A stretch of 64,000 nt of DNA from CAWUEX02 sp038148375 (GCA_038148375.1 JAYQVH010000004.1:124001-188000), one strand, 5' to 3'; counted from the stretch's first letter, positions 37,047 to 46,864 are shown. Numbers and translations are program-made. The notes: generated by a model not told the origin, from the letters alone.

Positions 37047-39509
37047 TTAGAAGCGGTAAAGCACTTCGACCCCGTAGCGGGCCTTGTCACCCGGATGGAT
37101 GAACGATCCGCCGAATTGCGGTGCCGGGATCACTTCTTCCAGATACTTCTTGTCGAACAGGTTCTTGGCGAAGCCGGTGATGGCCCAGTTCTCGGCTTCG
37201 ATGCCGATGCGCAGGTTGACGATGTCGTAGGCGTCGCGCTGGGTCTTGCCGTAGTTGGCCGGACCGAACAGCGAGATTTGGTCCTGATCCTGGACGGTGT
37301 GGAACCAGGTCGGGCCAACGCGGCTGTAGTCCGCACGGCCAACCAGTTCGATATCGTCGGTGATCGGGAACTGCGCCTGCATGCCGGCATTGATGGTGTA
37401 GTCCGGCGTATAAGGCGACTTGTTGCCGATCGTGTCCGGGCGCACTGTGTAGGCCTTGATCTCGCTGTCGAGCACGTTGAACCCGCCGTAAATGCTCAAG
37501 TATTCGGAAACGGCGGCGTTGGCGGCGAACTCGACACCGTAGATGTCGACGTCATCGACGTTGTTGACGATACGCAGCAGGCCGAAGGCCCCAACGAAGA
37601 ATTCGAAGACCTGCATGTCGTCAACGCTGACGTAGTAGCCCGCGCCTTCGAGGGTCAAACGGTCATCGAAGTAGCTTCCCTTGAAGCCGGCTTCGAACGC
37701 GCTGGACGTTTCTTCGCGGAAGAAGTCGTCGATATCCACGCTGGTGCCGAGGAAGTCGTTGATGAACAGGTCGACGGTTGCTTCGGATCCCGCGTTGTTG
37801 AACCCACCGGACTTAAAGCCGATGCCCCAGTTGGCAAACAGGGTCGTCGACTCATCGATGTCCCAGGTCACGCTGATCTTCGGCTGCAATTCTTCGAACG
37901 TACGCTTCTGATCGGCAATGGTGCCGGCCGGGTTAATGGCCGGGTTCAAACCCGGGTTGATCGGGTCGCCGCCCTGGAAGCCATCGGTCGGATTGAAGTC
38001 GATATAGGTCGACCGCGCATCCGTCGGCACCAGATTGGTGACTTTTCTCTTTTCGCGGTCGTAGCGCAACGCGACAGACAGTTCGACATCGTCGCTGACG
38101 TCATAGGCAATGTTGCCGAACAGGGCGAACACCTGGCTGTCGAACTTGTCGTGCACGAGCTGTTCAGTGGCATTCGGCTGGCCGGCCGGAATGAACAGCA
38201 ACGGGATCACGTCATTGACGTCTTCGACGCCGGTCGAAATGCCAACTCGCCGGTTGAGGTCGAGGAAGTACGTGCCGAGCAACCAGCGCAATTCTTGATC
38301 CTGCGGAGAGGCGAGACGGATTTCGAAGCTGATGTCGTCCTGGAAACGCTCCTGATACTGGGTGCCGTCACAGGCCGTCGGTGTGTATGGCCCCAGGATC
38401 GACGACGGGGCATCCGGGCCCAGGAACTGCGGCGGCGGCAGTGTAACGCCAGCAGCATTCAGGGCGTCGATGCTGGCGATACAGGCAGGCTCCTGGAAGA
38501 AGAAGCCGAAGGCGCCGGAGGTGCCGTCGGAGCCGAACGCGTTGTCGATGTCCGAATACAGGCCCCAGGCGGTCAGCGAGCCCCAATCGAACTCCTGGTC
38601 GTACTTAACGGAAATTTCCAGCGCGTCCTGATCGTTGTACGGATCGATCTGGTTGACGAACCGGAAGTTATGCTCGTTGACGTCTTCGAACAGCAGCGGA
38701 TTGCCGAAGAGGTCGGCCAGGAAGCTGGCGGCAAACGCGGGGTTGAAGGAGATCGACGCGGCTTCGACTTCGCCGTAGCGCGCTTTGACGTCGACAGATG
38801 ACGTTTCGCTGGGCTCAAACACGAACCGGCCGGAGATGTTGTAGTTTTCGAAATCGTCGACGGATTTTGTTCCGAGGATTTCATTGAAATAGAAGCCATC
38901 GGTGTCGCGCCAATCGACCTGGAAGCTGGCACCGGCATTGTCGCTGATCGGGCCGGACATGTAGGCGCTGGCGTAGTAGCTGTCGTCGTTGGCGGCGGAG
39001 GCTTTGAATTCGCCCGTGAATTCGTCGCCCGGCTTTTTGGTGGTAACGATAATCGCACCGGCCGCGGCATTGCGGCCGTAGATGGCGCCCTGCGGGCCCT
39101 TCAGAATTTCGATCTGCTGCAGGTTGGCGTATTCCCGGTTCAGGGCGGCCGGATTGGTGTGCAGAATGCCGTCGATGATCAGCGCGAAGCTGTTTTCGGC
39201 GTCACGCGAACCGTTGATGCCGCGGATGTTGACCTGGGTGTCGCCGACTTCTGCGGTGTCGACAATGGACACGCCCGGGGTCAAGTAAATGAAATCTTCC
39301 GCGCGCTGCACCCCGGCGCGTTCCAGCTGCTCGGTGGTGAAGGCGGTGATGCTGGCCGGCACGTCTTGCAGCGATTCAGCACGCTGACGGGCCGTCACGA
39401 TGATTTCCTCAATCGCCGGCTGGGCGAAGGCGGTGCCCGTCCAGGACGTGCTCAGCAAGAGCGCGCCAGTGGAGGCCATGAGTGTCTTTTTCAGTGATGA
39501 GGGATGCAC
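37047..39509 (-). CDS. TonB-dependent outer-membrane receptor
   Basis: This 820-residue receptor has a signal peptide ending GTAFAQ, a TonB-box-like IEEIIVTARQRAESLQDVP, a plug domain (with QQIEILKGPQGAIYGRNAAAG) and a beta barrel that ends VEVLYRF with a terminal aromatic residue. The start is a GTG with AAGGAG nine bases upstream. It points toward the methyltransferase gene and is divergent from the M14 carboxypeptidase. The ligand is unknown; nearby peptidases suggest peptides or modified peptides, but that is inference. Confidence 0.93.
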   Translation of the reverse strand: MHPSSLKKTLMASTGALLLSTSWTGTAFAQPAIEEIIVTARQRAESLQDVPASITAFTTEQLERAGVQRAEDFIYLTPGVSIVDTAEVGDTQVNIRGINGSRDAENSFALIIDGILHTNPAALNREYANLQQIEILKGPQGAIYGRNAAAGAIIVTTKKPGDEFTGEFKASAANDDSYYASAYMSGPISDNAGASFQVDWRDTDGFYFNEILGTKSVDDFENYNISGRFVFEPSETSSVDVKARYGEVEAASISFNPAFAASFLADLFGNPLLFEDVNEHNFRFVNQIDPYNDQDALEISVKYDQEFDWGSLTAWGLYSDIDNAFGSDGTSGAFGFFFQEPACIASIDALNAAGVTLPPPQFLGPDAPSSILGPYTPTACDGTQYQERFQDDISFEIRLASPQDQELRWLLGTYFLDLNRRVGISTGVEDVNDVIPLLFIPAGQPNATEQLVHDKFDSQVFALFGNIAYDVSDDVELSVALRYDREKRKVTNLVPTDARSTYIDFNPTDGFQGGDPINPGLNPAINPAGTIADQKRTFEELQPKISVTWDIDESTTLFANWGIGFKSGGFNNAGSEATVDLFINDFLGTSVDIDDFFREETSSAFEAGFKGSYFDDRLTLEGAGYYVSVDDMQVFEFFVGAFGLLRIVNNVDDVDIYGVEFAANAAVSEYLSIYGGFNVLDSEIKAYTVRPDTIGNKSPYTPDYTINAGMQAQFPITDDIELVGRADYSRVGPTWFHTVQDQDQISLFGPANYGKTQRDAYDIVNLRIGIEAENWAITGFAKNLFDKKYLEEVIPAPQFGGSFIHPGDKARYGVEVLYRF

Positions 39510-39890
39510 TGTTTCTCTCTCCTTATTGATGGGCGCCGGCGCCCGGCGCCTACAGACGGGTACGTCCGTGCAGCTAATCCGGTTGGATGAATGAGCCCCG
39601 CACCGCTCCGGACGTCCGTCGCATAACTGCGAAAAACTACAACAAAATCACATACTTGCAATGGAACCGCTGATGCAAACCCAGGTTTAAATCGCTTTCC
39701 CGGTAACTGTGGCACAACCGTCACAGACAAATTTTCCGGCCCGTTAAATCCGCCATCCTGAAGCCAATTTCGAAAATCGTTCCGTTCCGGGGACTTATGA
39801 AGCTACTGTCGGCGCGACGGCAAAACATCCAGGCAGCGGACCTGAAATTTGTCCGAACAACTGCCTGGCGGGGACAGAGGGGACCGAAAA
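39510..39890. other. divergent promoter region, TonB receptor / M14 peptidase
   Basis: This stretch of about 380 bases has no credible gene. It contains a 14-base perfect palindrome, GGGCGCCGGCGCCC (39531-39544), partly repeated by GGCGCC at 39545-39550, lying 22 bases upstream of the receptor start. The ribosome binding sites of both flanking genes are clear (AAGGAG for the receptor, AGAGGGG for the peptidase). The central part, about 39600-39780, is richer in A and T than its surroundings and probably holds the promoters, but I cannot place them. Confidence 0.5.
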
Positions 39891-42539
39891 ATGGAGAATT
39901 TCGCGGCGAAACCGAGAGCTGTAATGCTGGCTCTGATCTGTGCGCTGACGGCGAGCGCGGCGGTCTCCGCGGCCGACCTGTCGTATTACGCGCCCGACGG
40001 TGCGGACTACGACCCTGCGATCCCCACTCCTGAATCCGTGCTCGGTTACCCCGTTGGCGATGTGGTTTCCAATCCCGGCGCCGTGAATCAATACATGTGG
40101 CGGATCGCCGAAGTCTCGGACCGCGTCACGGTGGAAACCATCGGCTGGAGCCACGAGCGCCGCCCGATCCTGCTCCTGAAGATATCCGATCCAGACAACC
40201 TTGCGCGTATCGACGACATCCGCGAGGCCCATCTCGCCCTCAGTGATCCTGGATCCGGCCAAACGGTCCGCGACGACATGCCGGCGATCACCTGGCTCGG
40301 CTTTGGTGTCCACGGCGATGAGATCAGCTCGATGGATGCCGCCCTGCTGACGGTCTATCACCTCGCGGCGTCGCGCGATCCGGCGACAGGTGCTCAACTG
40401 CGCAATACCGTCACACTGCTTGTGCCGGTGCTCAATCCGGACGGCTATAACCGCGCGTCGACAGCGCTGAACACGTATCGTGCCGAAGCGCCGGTCGCCA
40501 ACTTGCAGAACGCCGAGCACAACGGGACATGGCCGCGCGGACGCACCAACCACTATTGGTTCGACCTCAATCGCCAGTGGGTCGCGCGCACCCAGCCGGA
40601 AGCGCAGGCCTGGGGCGCGCAATATCAGAAGTGGAAGCCGAACCTGCATATCGATTTCCACGAGATGAACATCGATTCCACCTATTTCTTCAGCCCCGGC
40701 ATCCCTGAACAGCGTAACCCGTACATCCCCGAACGCGCGGTCGATCTTATTCGCACGGTCGGCAACTACGCCCAGGAATGGCTCGATACCAATCAGGAGC
40801 TTTACTACTCGGAGGAGTTTTTCGACGACTACAACCCGGCCATGGGCTCGAACTACCCGCTGCTCAACGGTAGCGTCGCATTTCTGTTCGAGAATCGCGG
40901 CTTCGAGGGCCTGGTCGCGGAGAGCCCGAATGGCGATATCACCTTTGCTTCCCGTGTGCGCCGCCACTTCAACATCGCCGTCTCGATGGTGCGGGCCGCG
41001 TCGGATTTACGTGAGACGTTGTTGAATTATCAGCGCCAGTTTGTCGACCTGACCACACAGGCGGCCGCCGCCGATCGCGTCAAAGGCTACGTCTTCACCG
41101 CCGGCGGAGACGATGCACGCATGTTCCATTTCCTCGAAATGCTGGATCGCCTGGACATCGACGTCTACCGCCTGGGCCGGTCCATCCGCGACGGCGGCGT
41201 CACATACGACCCCGGCGACAGCTATGTCGTTCCGGCCGAACAGCCAGAATACCGGGTTATCCGTAATCTGTTCGAAACCCGGACCGAATTTGGGGATGTC
41301 GTTTTTTACGACGCCACGACCTGGACCAAGCCCCTGGCTTACGGTCTCAGCTATGCGGACCTGACATCCGTGGCGGGGACCACGCTCGGCGAGAAGATCG
41401 ATCCGGCGTTTCCGGCGAAAGGCGCACCTGACCGCGCCGCTTACGCCTATGTGTTCTCATGGGAGGGGTACTACGCGCCGCGCGCCGTCACGCGCCTGCT
41501 GAAGGCCGGGGGCCATGCCAAAGTGGGTGTCGAACCGTTTACGGCCATGACCACAAACGGGCCGGTTAACATGCCGCGCGGGTCGATCATCGTGCCGGTC
41601 GGTGACGGACAGCCGCTGGATGCCGAAGAGTTGTACGGCCTCATCAGCGCGATCGCCGAGGAGGACGGCGTTACCGTTCACTCCGCCATCACCGGGCGGA
41701 CGGAGCGGGGCATCGATTTCGGCGGCAACTATGCGCGTCCGTTGGAATTGCCGAGAGTATTTATGCCGGTAGGTGAGGCTGTGCGCTTCTATGACGCGGG
41801 CGAGCTGTGGCACCTCATGGACTACCGCATGAACATCCCGGTGATGATGCGCGATACGACGATGATGCGCGCCATCGACTGGGACCGTATCACCCATCTC
41901 GTGTTGCCTGACGGAACTTACGGCGGGCTCGGCGACGAACAGGTCAAGCAGATCGACGCCTGGGTCAAAGCCGGCGGCACGCTGGTGGCGATGAAACGCG
42001 CGGCTCTGTGGGCGGTCGAAAAAGGTTTCATGGATGTCGAGGTGATAGATGATTTCGCCATCGTCGGCTTCGGCGCGCCCACACCCAAACCGGATGAAGA
42101 CGAGGGCGTGCCCGAGCGCCGCGACTACGCTGATAAGGAATCGGTTGAGCAGGCGCAGCGCATCCGCGGCACGATCTTCCGCACCGACCTGGATATCACC
42201 CATCCGCTCGGCTTTGGCTATACTTCGCGCACCCTGGCGACCTTCCGGGAAAATCGGATCATTCTGGGTCCGTCCAAAAACCCGTTCGGGACCATCGCTC
42301 AGTACACTCAAAATCCGCTCATCAGCGGTTATGCCAGTACGGAGAATGTCGGCAAAGTGGCAGGCGCGGCTGCCGTTTTGGCGGAGCGGCGCGGGCAGGG
42401 CGCGGTGATCCTGATCTCTGACAATCCCAATTTCCGCGCCTGGTGGTTCGGTCCAAACAAGCTGTTTCTCAACAGCTTGTTCTTCTCAACCGTCATGCTG
42501 CCGGAATTCTCACGCTTCGACGAGCACGACCACGAGTAA
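39891..42539 (+). CDS. exported M14 family zinc carboxypeptidase
   Basis: This 882-residue protein has a signal peptide ending AAVSAA and then an M14 carboxypeptidase domain. Zinc ligands His141 and Glu144 lie in GVHGDEISSMD; the third His is His257 in FHEM. LNPDGYNR and the long C-terminal half resemble large M14 peptidases found beside TonB receptors. The C-terminal 450 residues have no motif I can name but include a glutamine-amidotransferase-like segment (GGTLVAMKRAALWAVE) as in other proteins of this subfamily. The ATG at 39891 follows AGAGGGG. The likely location is the periplasm. Confidence 0.88.
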   Translation: MENFAAKPRAVMLALICALTASAAVSAADLSYYAPDGADYDPAIPTPESVLGYPVGDVVSNPGAVNQYMWRIAEVSDRVTVETIGWSHERRPILLLKISDPDNLARIDDIREAHLALSDPGSGQTVRDDMPAITWLGFGVHGDEISSMDAALLTVYHLAASRDPATGAQLRNTVTLLVPVLNPDGYNRASTALNTYRAEAPVANLQNAEHNGTWPRGRTNHYWFDLNRQWVARTQPEAQAWGAQYQKWKPNLHIDFHEMNIDSTYFFSPGIPEQRNPYIPERAVDLIRTVGNYAQEWLDTNQELYYSEEFFDDYNPAMGSNYPLLNGSVAFLFENRGFEGLVAESPNGDITFASRVRRHFNIAVSMVRAASDLRETLLNYQRQFVDLTTQAAAADRVKGYVFTAGGDDARMFHFLEMLDRLDIDVYRLGRSIRDGGVTYDPGDSYVVPAEQPEYRVIRNLFETRTEFGDVVFYDATTWTKPLAYGLSYADLTSVAGTTLGEKIDPAFPAKGAPDRAAYAYVFSWEGYYAPRAVTRLLKAGGHAKVGVEPFTAMTTNGPVNMPRGSIIVPVGDGQPLDAEELYGLISAIAEEDGVTVHSAITGRTERGIDFGGNYARPLELPRVFMPVGEAVRFYDAGELWHLMDYRMNIPVMMRDTTMMRAIDWDRITHLVLPDGTYGGLGDEQVKQIDAWVKAGGTLVAMKRAALWAVEKGFMDVEVIDDFAIVGFGAPTPKPDEDEGVPERRDYADKESVEQAQRIRGTIFRTDLDITHPLGFGYTSRTLATFRENRIILGPSKNPFGTIAQYTQNPLISGYASTENVGKVAGAAAVLAERRGQGAVILISDNPNFRAWWFGPNKLFLNSLFFSTVMLPEFSRFDEHDHE

Positions 42540-42542
42540 CTG

Positions 42543-43562
42543 TTATTCGGATTGGGCGATGTAGGCGGCGCGACCGGCGCTGAGAGCGTCGGCGATTTCC
42601 TGACTGCGGCCGCCAATGGCGTCGATCAGCTGCGGATGCGTGCCTACGGTTGCGTCTTTCCAGGCCGCCCGTTGGGCCGGTGTAAGAAAATGCGCGGTGA
42701 ATCCTTGTTCGCCGGCTTGTGCCAGCGCGTCGTTGTTCATGCCGCCGATGATGCGACGCACTTCGGCGGATGCCGCGAATGACTCCGTCACCACTTTGCG
42801 CTGTGCGTCAGGCAAGTCTTCGAGCCAGCCTGTGTTCACGACCAGAAAGCCGCCAAGATAAAAATGCTCGGTCACCATGTAGTGCGGGGCGTCAGCAATC
42901 AGCCCCGTGCCGGAGTAAGCGACGGTCGGCGTCAGGCCGCCGTCGATCAGGCCGGTCTGTAGGCCGGGGATGGTTTCCGGGCTGGTCAGGTAGATGACAT
43001 CCGCGCCGACGGCTTCGAGGAACAAACGCGAAGCGATGTCCTGCGTCGTGCGCAGGCGCACGTTGACAGCGTCCTTCGGCCACAGGATCGGCCGGTTGGC
43101 ATAAATGTTTTGTCCGCCGAGATCGAGCCAGCGCAGGATCGTCAGGCCCTTTTCGTTCAGGTACGGCTGAAACAGATCGATGAACACCGTATCTACGACG
43201 AAGTCGAATTCGTCCTTGCTGTCGAACAGGAACGGCGCGCCCAGATATCCCAGCTCCGGCACGACGCTGGCAAGCACCAGCGTCGACAGCGACGCGACTT
43301 TGATTCGTCCGCGCCGAATACCGGTGAGGATTTGCTCTTCCGGTCCGCCTTCACCGTGGATCAGCAGATTGGGCGTCAGCTTTCCGCCCGATTCCGTCTC
43401 TAGTTTGTCCGCGTAGTCATAAAATACGGTTGCCGCCGGCGAACCGGGAATGACAAATCCGCCGATCTGCACCTCTTCGGCGACAGCGCCGCGGACAAGC
43501 AGGATCGCCACAACAAAAACGAGACTTCGCTGCACGGCTGTCCCCAAGTTGTTAAGCATCAT
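42543..43562 (-). CDS. TRAP transporter DctP-type solute-binding protein (orphan)
   Basis: This 339-residue periplasmic binding protein has a signal peptide (ending GAVAEE) and the DctP fold, with the family segment RLRTTQDIASRLFLEAVGADV that carries the carboxylate-binding Arg. TRAP transporters import organic acids using sodium. No DctQ or DctM membrane subunit lies nearby, so this is an orphan binding protein that must either use a remote permease or act in sensing. It ends three bases from the convergent M14 gene. Confidence 0.87.
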   Translation of the reverse strand: MMLNNLGTAVQRSLVFVVAILLVRGAVAEEVQIGGFVIPGSPAATVFYDYADKLETESGGKLTPNLLIHGEGGPEEQILTGIRRGRIKVASLSTLVLASVVPELGYLGAPFLFDSKDEFDFVVDTVFIDLFQPYLNEKGLTILRWLDLGGQNIYANRPILWPKDAVNVRLRTTQDIASRLFLEAVGADVIYLTSPETIPGLQTGLIDGGLTPTVAYSGTGLIADAPHYMVTEHFYLGGFLVVNTGWLEDLPDAQRKVVTESFAASAEVRRIIGGMNNDALAQAGEQGFTAHFLTPAQRAAWKDATVGTHPQLIDAIGGRSQEIADALSAGRAAYIAQSE

Positions 43563-43607
43563 CGTTCAACACTACACGTGGAGTGACGCAGCCGAAAGGC
43601 GGGAGGC

Positions 43608-44729
43608 CTAAAACAAGGAGAGTTGGCTGACCCGTGAGTCCGAGGGAACGCGGAATTTGGCCGTCGTCAGCGAGAAGTTGCGCGCATTCATGCGATGGCG
43701 GCGCACCGCCAGACTGAAACGCTTGGACAAAGCATCGGCATAGGGGCCGCGGCCAATCTGCCGGCTGCCCCAGGCGGGATGATAATCGCGTCCGTCGTTC
43801 ATGGACCGGATGAGGCCCATGATACGTCCGGCGCGGTGCGGCGCCGCTTCGGCCAGCCACTCCTGGAACAGATCCTTCACCTCCAGCGGCAGGCGCAGGA
43901 CGACATAACCGGCTTCGTCGGCGCCGGCATCGGCAGCGGCGTCCAGCACGGCTTCCATTTCATGGTCGTTGAGGCCGGGGATCGCAGGGGCGAACATCAC
44001 GCCGACAGGAACACCGGCCGCTTTCAATTGGCGAATGGCCTCGAGACGGCGGCCCGGTGTAGAGGCACGTGGCTCCATCGATCGCGCCAGGCGGTGATCA
44101 AGCGTCGTAATCGACAGCGCCACTTTCGCCAGACCCTTGGCCGCCATCGGCCCGAGGATGTCGATGTCGCGTGTCACCAGGTTCGACTTAGTGACAATCG
44201 CCACCGGATGCTGGAACCGCGCCAGAACCTCCAAAACAGACCGCGTGATCCTCCGCTCTTTCTCGAGCGGCTGATAGGGATCCGTATTGGTTCCCATGGC
44301 AATGGTCTGCGGCCGGTACTTCGGCTTGCGCAGTTCCGTTTCCAAAAGGTCAGCGGCATCGGGTTTGACGAAAATCTTGGTTTCGAAATCCAAGCCTGCC
44401 GACATCCCCAGATACGCATGCGTGGGACGGGCGAAGCAATAGACGCATCCGTGCTCGCAGCCACGGTAGGGGTTGATCGAGCGGTCGAAGGGCACGTCCG
44501 GCGACTGATTGCGGGCTAGAATGCCGCGGGTTGAATCCCGCAGCACCTGGGTGCGCACCGCATCCGGCAGAGTGTCCAGATTGTTCCAGCCATCATCGGC
44601 CGAGACCAGCCGCTCGCGCTCGTAACGTCCGGCTCGGTTGGTGACGACCCCACGGCCACGGCGCGCCTGCGGGTGGACGAAATTGCTCTCGGAGCTTTGC
44701 TCAGCAACGGTTCTAGCAGCGTTTTCCAT
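43608..44729 (-). CDS. PA0069/SplB-like radical SAM protein
   Basis: This 373-residue radical S-adenosylmethionine protein has its iron-sulfur cluster motif in GCEHGCVYCFARPTHAYLG (CX3CX2C), and the later radical SAM barrel strands. It matches the PA0069/Rv2578c family, distantly related to spore photoproduct lyase; no substrate has been established. The ATG at 44729 is preferred to a start 12 codons upstream. It is not obviously linked to its neighbours. Confidence 0.87.
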   Translation of the reverse strand: MENAARTVAEQSSESNFVHPQARRGRGVVTNRAGRYERERLVSADDGWNNLDTLPDAVRTQVLRDSTRGILARNQSPDVPFDRSINPYRGCEHGCVYCFARPTHAYLGMSAGLDFETKIFVKPDAADLLETELRKPKYRPQTIAMGTNTDPYQPLEKERRITRSVLEVLARFQHPVAIVTKSNLVTRDIDILGPMAAKGLAKVALSITTLDHRLARSMEPRASTPGRRLEAIRQLKAAGVPVGVMFAPAIPGLNDHEMEAVLDAAADAGADEAGYVVLRLPLEVKDLFQEWLAEAAPHRAGRIMGLIRSMNDGRDYHPAWGSRQIGRGPYADALSKRFSLAVRRHRMNARNFSLTTAKFRVPSDSRVSQLSLF

Positions 44730-44811
44730 GTCCGTAACGCTACGCCCAAAAATAGAACAAAACAAGAACTTTTGTGTGCCAGCGTGGTGCCGGCCAAACC
44801 GTTGAAAAGCC

Positions 44812-46335
44812 TTACATCACAGCCCGGATGACGAAGAACAGGGCCGCGGCCATCAGTGCGGACGCCGGTACCGTGACCACCCAGGCGGCGGCGATTCCCA
44901 ACATATGGCGCCGCCGCACCAGCTTGCGTTTCTTGGCTTTGGCCCAGCGGTTGATGGTGATGTCGTCGGCGACGGACGGGTCGGGTGCATCGACCGGCTG
45001 CGCACTGGGGAAAAACTGGCGGTTGACTAAAAACTCTCGCAGGAAGCCGACGCCGAAGACGCCGCCCACCGCCACATGGGTCGAACTCACCGGCAGCCCC
45101 AGCGTCGACGCGAAAATCACGGTGATCGACGCCGACAAGGCGACGCAGAACGCACGCACGGGATCGAGCTTGGTGATCTTCTCGCCAACGATACGGATAA
45201 TTTTTGGACCGAACAGCATCAAGCCGATGGATATGCCAATCGCGCCGATGGCGAGCACCCAGAACGGCAGCGTCACCTTAGCGTCGATCGCGCCGCCCTC
45301 GACCGCGGTAACGATCGCCGCCAAAGGGCCGACCGCATTGGCGACATCGTTCGATCCATGCGCGAAGGAGAGCAAAGCGGCAGCGCAAATCAGCGGTGCG
45401 CGGAACAACTGGCCGACGGCCTTGCGGCGGTTTTCGATGGTCGCGGCGTTGCGCAGGCCGACGTATCGCATTAACGCGTAGCCGGCCGCGAAACTCGCCA
45501 CACCGAGTCCCGTCAGCATGGCCGGGGTCGGCTTAAAGATGTTCTTCAACCCCTTCATCGCCAAGTACACGGAAAACGCGCCAGCCATCACGCCGACGAG
45601 AACCGGAATCCAGCGCACCGCGGCGGCGACTTTGTCCTGCCGAAACACAATGGCGAACTTGATGAAGGTCAGGAACGCGGCGGCGATCAGGCCGCCCATG
45701 ACCGGCGAGATTACCCAACTTGCTGCAATCGTACCCATTACCGGCCAATCGACAGCGCTTACGCCGGCTGCTGCGATGCCACCGCCCATCACGCCGCCGA
45801 CGATAGAGTGCGTGGTCGAAACCGGCGCGCCAACGACGGTTGCGATGTTAACCCATAGGGCTGCGGCCATCAGCGCCGCGAGCATTGCGGCAATGAAGAC
45901 CGAGGAGTCTGCGAACGATGCCGGGCTGACGATGCCCTTCGATATGGTTGTCACCACTTCGCCGCCGGCGATCAATGCGCCCGCGGCTTCAAAAACGGCG
46001 GCGATTGCCAACGCGCCGGCCATGGTCAGTGCTTTCGACCCGACCGCCGGTCCGACATTATTGGCGACGTCATTGGCGCCAATGTTCATCGCCATATACG
46101 CGCCGACAATCGACGCAATGGCGATCACCGCATAACCCTCGGTGGAGCCCGATTGCAGATAGGTGTAGGCCCACACGGCCAAAACGAACAGCAGGCCGAG
46201 GCCGATCTCGTAGTAGCCTAGGCGTGCGTGAGTGGTCGCTTTCTGGAGTTGGCCGATGCGTTTGAGGTCTTTATCGATCGCCGTCTTTTTGACGGCAACC
46301 GGGGCTTCACCGGAAGAAGGGTCGAGCAGGGCCAT
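44812..46335 (-). CDS. pit: PiT family inorganic phosphate transporter
   Basis: This 507-residue membrane protein matches the PiT family of phosphate:cation symporters. Both repeated signatures are present: NIGANDVANNVGPAVGSKAL in the N-terminal half and FAHGSNDVANAVGPLAAIV in the C-terminal half, plus GAPVSTTHSIVG and GLPVSSTHVAVG. About ten to eleven helices are expected. An N-terminal soluble lead of about 45 residues is longer than usual. A Pho box lies 30 bases upstream of the start, so PhoB probably controls it. No DUF47 accessory gene is adjacent. Confidence 0.95.
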   Translation of the reverse strand: MALLDPSSGEAPVAVKKTAIDKDLKRIGQLQKATTHARLGYYEIGLGLLFVLAVWAYTYLQSGSTEGYAVIAIASIVGAYMAMNIGANDVANNVGPAVGSKALTMAGALAIAAVFEAAGALIAGGEVVTTISKGIVSPASFADSSVFIAAMLAALMAAALWVNIATVVGAPVSTTHSIVGGVMGGGIAAAGVSAVDWPVMGTIAASWVISPVMGGLIAAAFLTFIKFAIVFRQDKVAAAVRWIPVLVGVMAGAFSVYLAMKGLKNIFKPTPAMLTGLGVASFAAGYALMRYVGLRNAATIENRRKAVGQLFRAPLICAAALLSFAHGSNDVANAVGPLAAIVTAVEGGAIDAKVTLPFWVLAIGAIGISIGLMLFGPKIIRIVGEKITKLDPVRAFCVALSASITVIFASTLGLPVSSTHVAVGGVFGVGFLREFLVNRQFFPSAQPVDAPDPSVADDITINRWAKAKKRKLVRRRHMLGIAAAWVVTVPASALMAAALFFVIRAVM

Positions 46336-46364
46336 GACGTCCTATTTGGTCCGGTGTAATATTT

Positions 46365-46382
46365 CTGTCATTATTCTGTCAT
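46365..46382 (+). promoter_or_regulatory. Pho box (PhoB binding site)
   Basis: Two perfect copies of CTGTCAT are separated by the four bases TATT, the exact layout of a PhoB box (11-base direct repeat). It sits between the divergent pit gene (start 30 bases to the left) and NUDIX gene (start 57 bases to the right). Being so close to the pit start it may act as an operator there; in Sinorhizobium meliloti PhoB represses orfA-pit when phosphate is scarce. Reading in the plus direction, it could also activate the NUDIX gene. Confidence 0.85.
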
Positions 46383-46438
46383 GGTCTTAACGAGGATTAG
46401 GTGACTAGGTCAATGCCGCTTCGTGTCATCACACTCAT

Positions 46439-46864
46439 ATGATCGGTTTCCCACGATTCCGGCAGGCCGCCGCACTTCCGTTCGACAGTTCGCACCCCCA
46501 GGGGCGGTTTCTGCTTATCACGTCACTGGGCACGCGCAGGTGGATTCTACCCAAGGGAAACATCGAGCCCGGACTGACGGCGCGCGAATCCGCTGAATTC
46601 GAAGCCTTCGAAGAAGCTGGTGTGATCGGCCGCGTTGCAGGGTCAAGCATCGGCACGTTCACCTACGACAAGACCGATGATGGCGAGCCGATGACCCACC
46701 ATGTCAAAGTTTTCCCCCTAGAGGTGCGCCAGATGCTGGAGCGCTATCCTGATAGCGATCTGCGCAAACGCCAGTGGATGACACCGAGCGAAGCCGCGGC
46801 AGCTGTGGACGAGCAGGCGCTCAAAGACCTGCTCGTCAGGTTCAGCGAAGAATACGCCGGCTGA
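46439..46864 (+). CDS. NUDIX hydrolase, DIPP-like
   Basis: This 141-residue protein has the NUDIX fold. The box reads PKGNIEPGLTARESAEFEAFEEAGV: the core FEAFEEAGV keeps the metal-binding glutamates, but the usual Arg of REXXEE is Phe and an earlier Glu is Leu, so it is a divergent box. The start of the protein (RFLLITSLGTRRWILPKG) resembles diphosphoinositol/diadenosine polyphosphate hydrolases. The position beside pit and a Pho box suggests a role in phosphate homeostasis. No strong ribosome binding site precedes the ATG. Confidence 0.85.
   Translation: MIGFPRFRQAAALPFDSSHPQGRFLLITSLGTRRWILPKGNIEPGLTARESAEFEAFEEAGVIGRVAGSSIGTFTYDKTDDGEPMTHHVKVFPLEVRQMLERYPDSDLRKRQWMTPSEAAAAVDEQALKDLLVRFSEEYAG

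Noticed and set aside
36813..38801. 662-codon plus-strand frame opposite the second TonB receptor
   Set aside because: The minus-strand receptor has a signal peptide, plug and barrel signatures across the same bases; the plus frame is its shadow.
39795..40967. 390-codon minus-strand frame over the M14 peptidase start
   Set aside because: It overlaps the zinc-ligand region of a clear M14 enzyme and lacks any recognisable domain.
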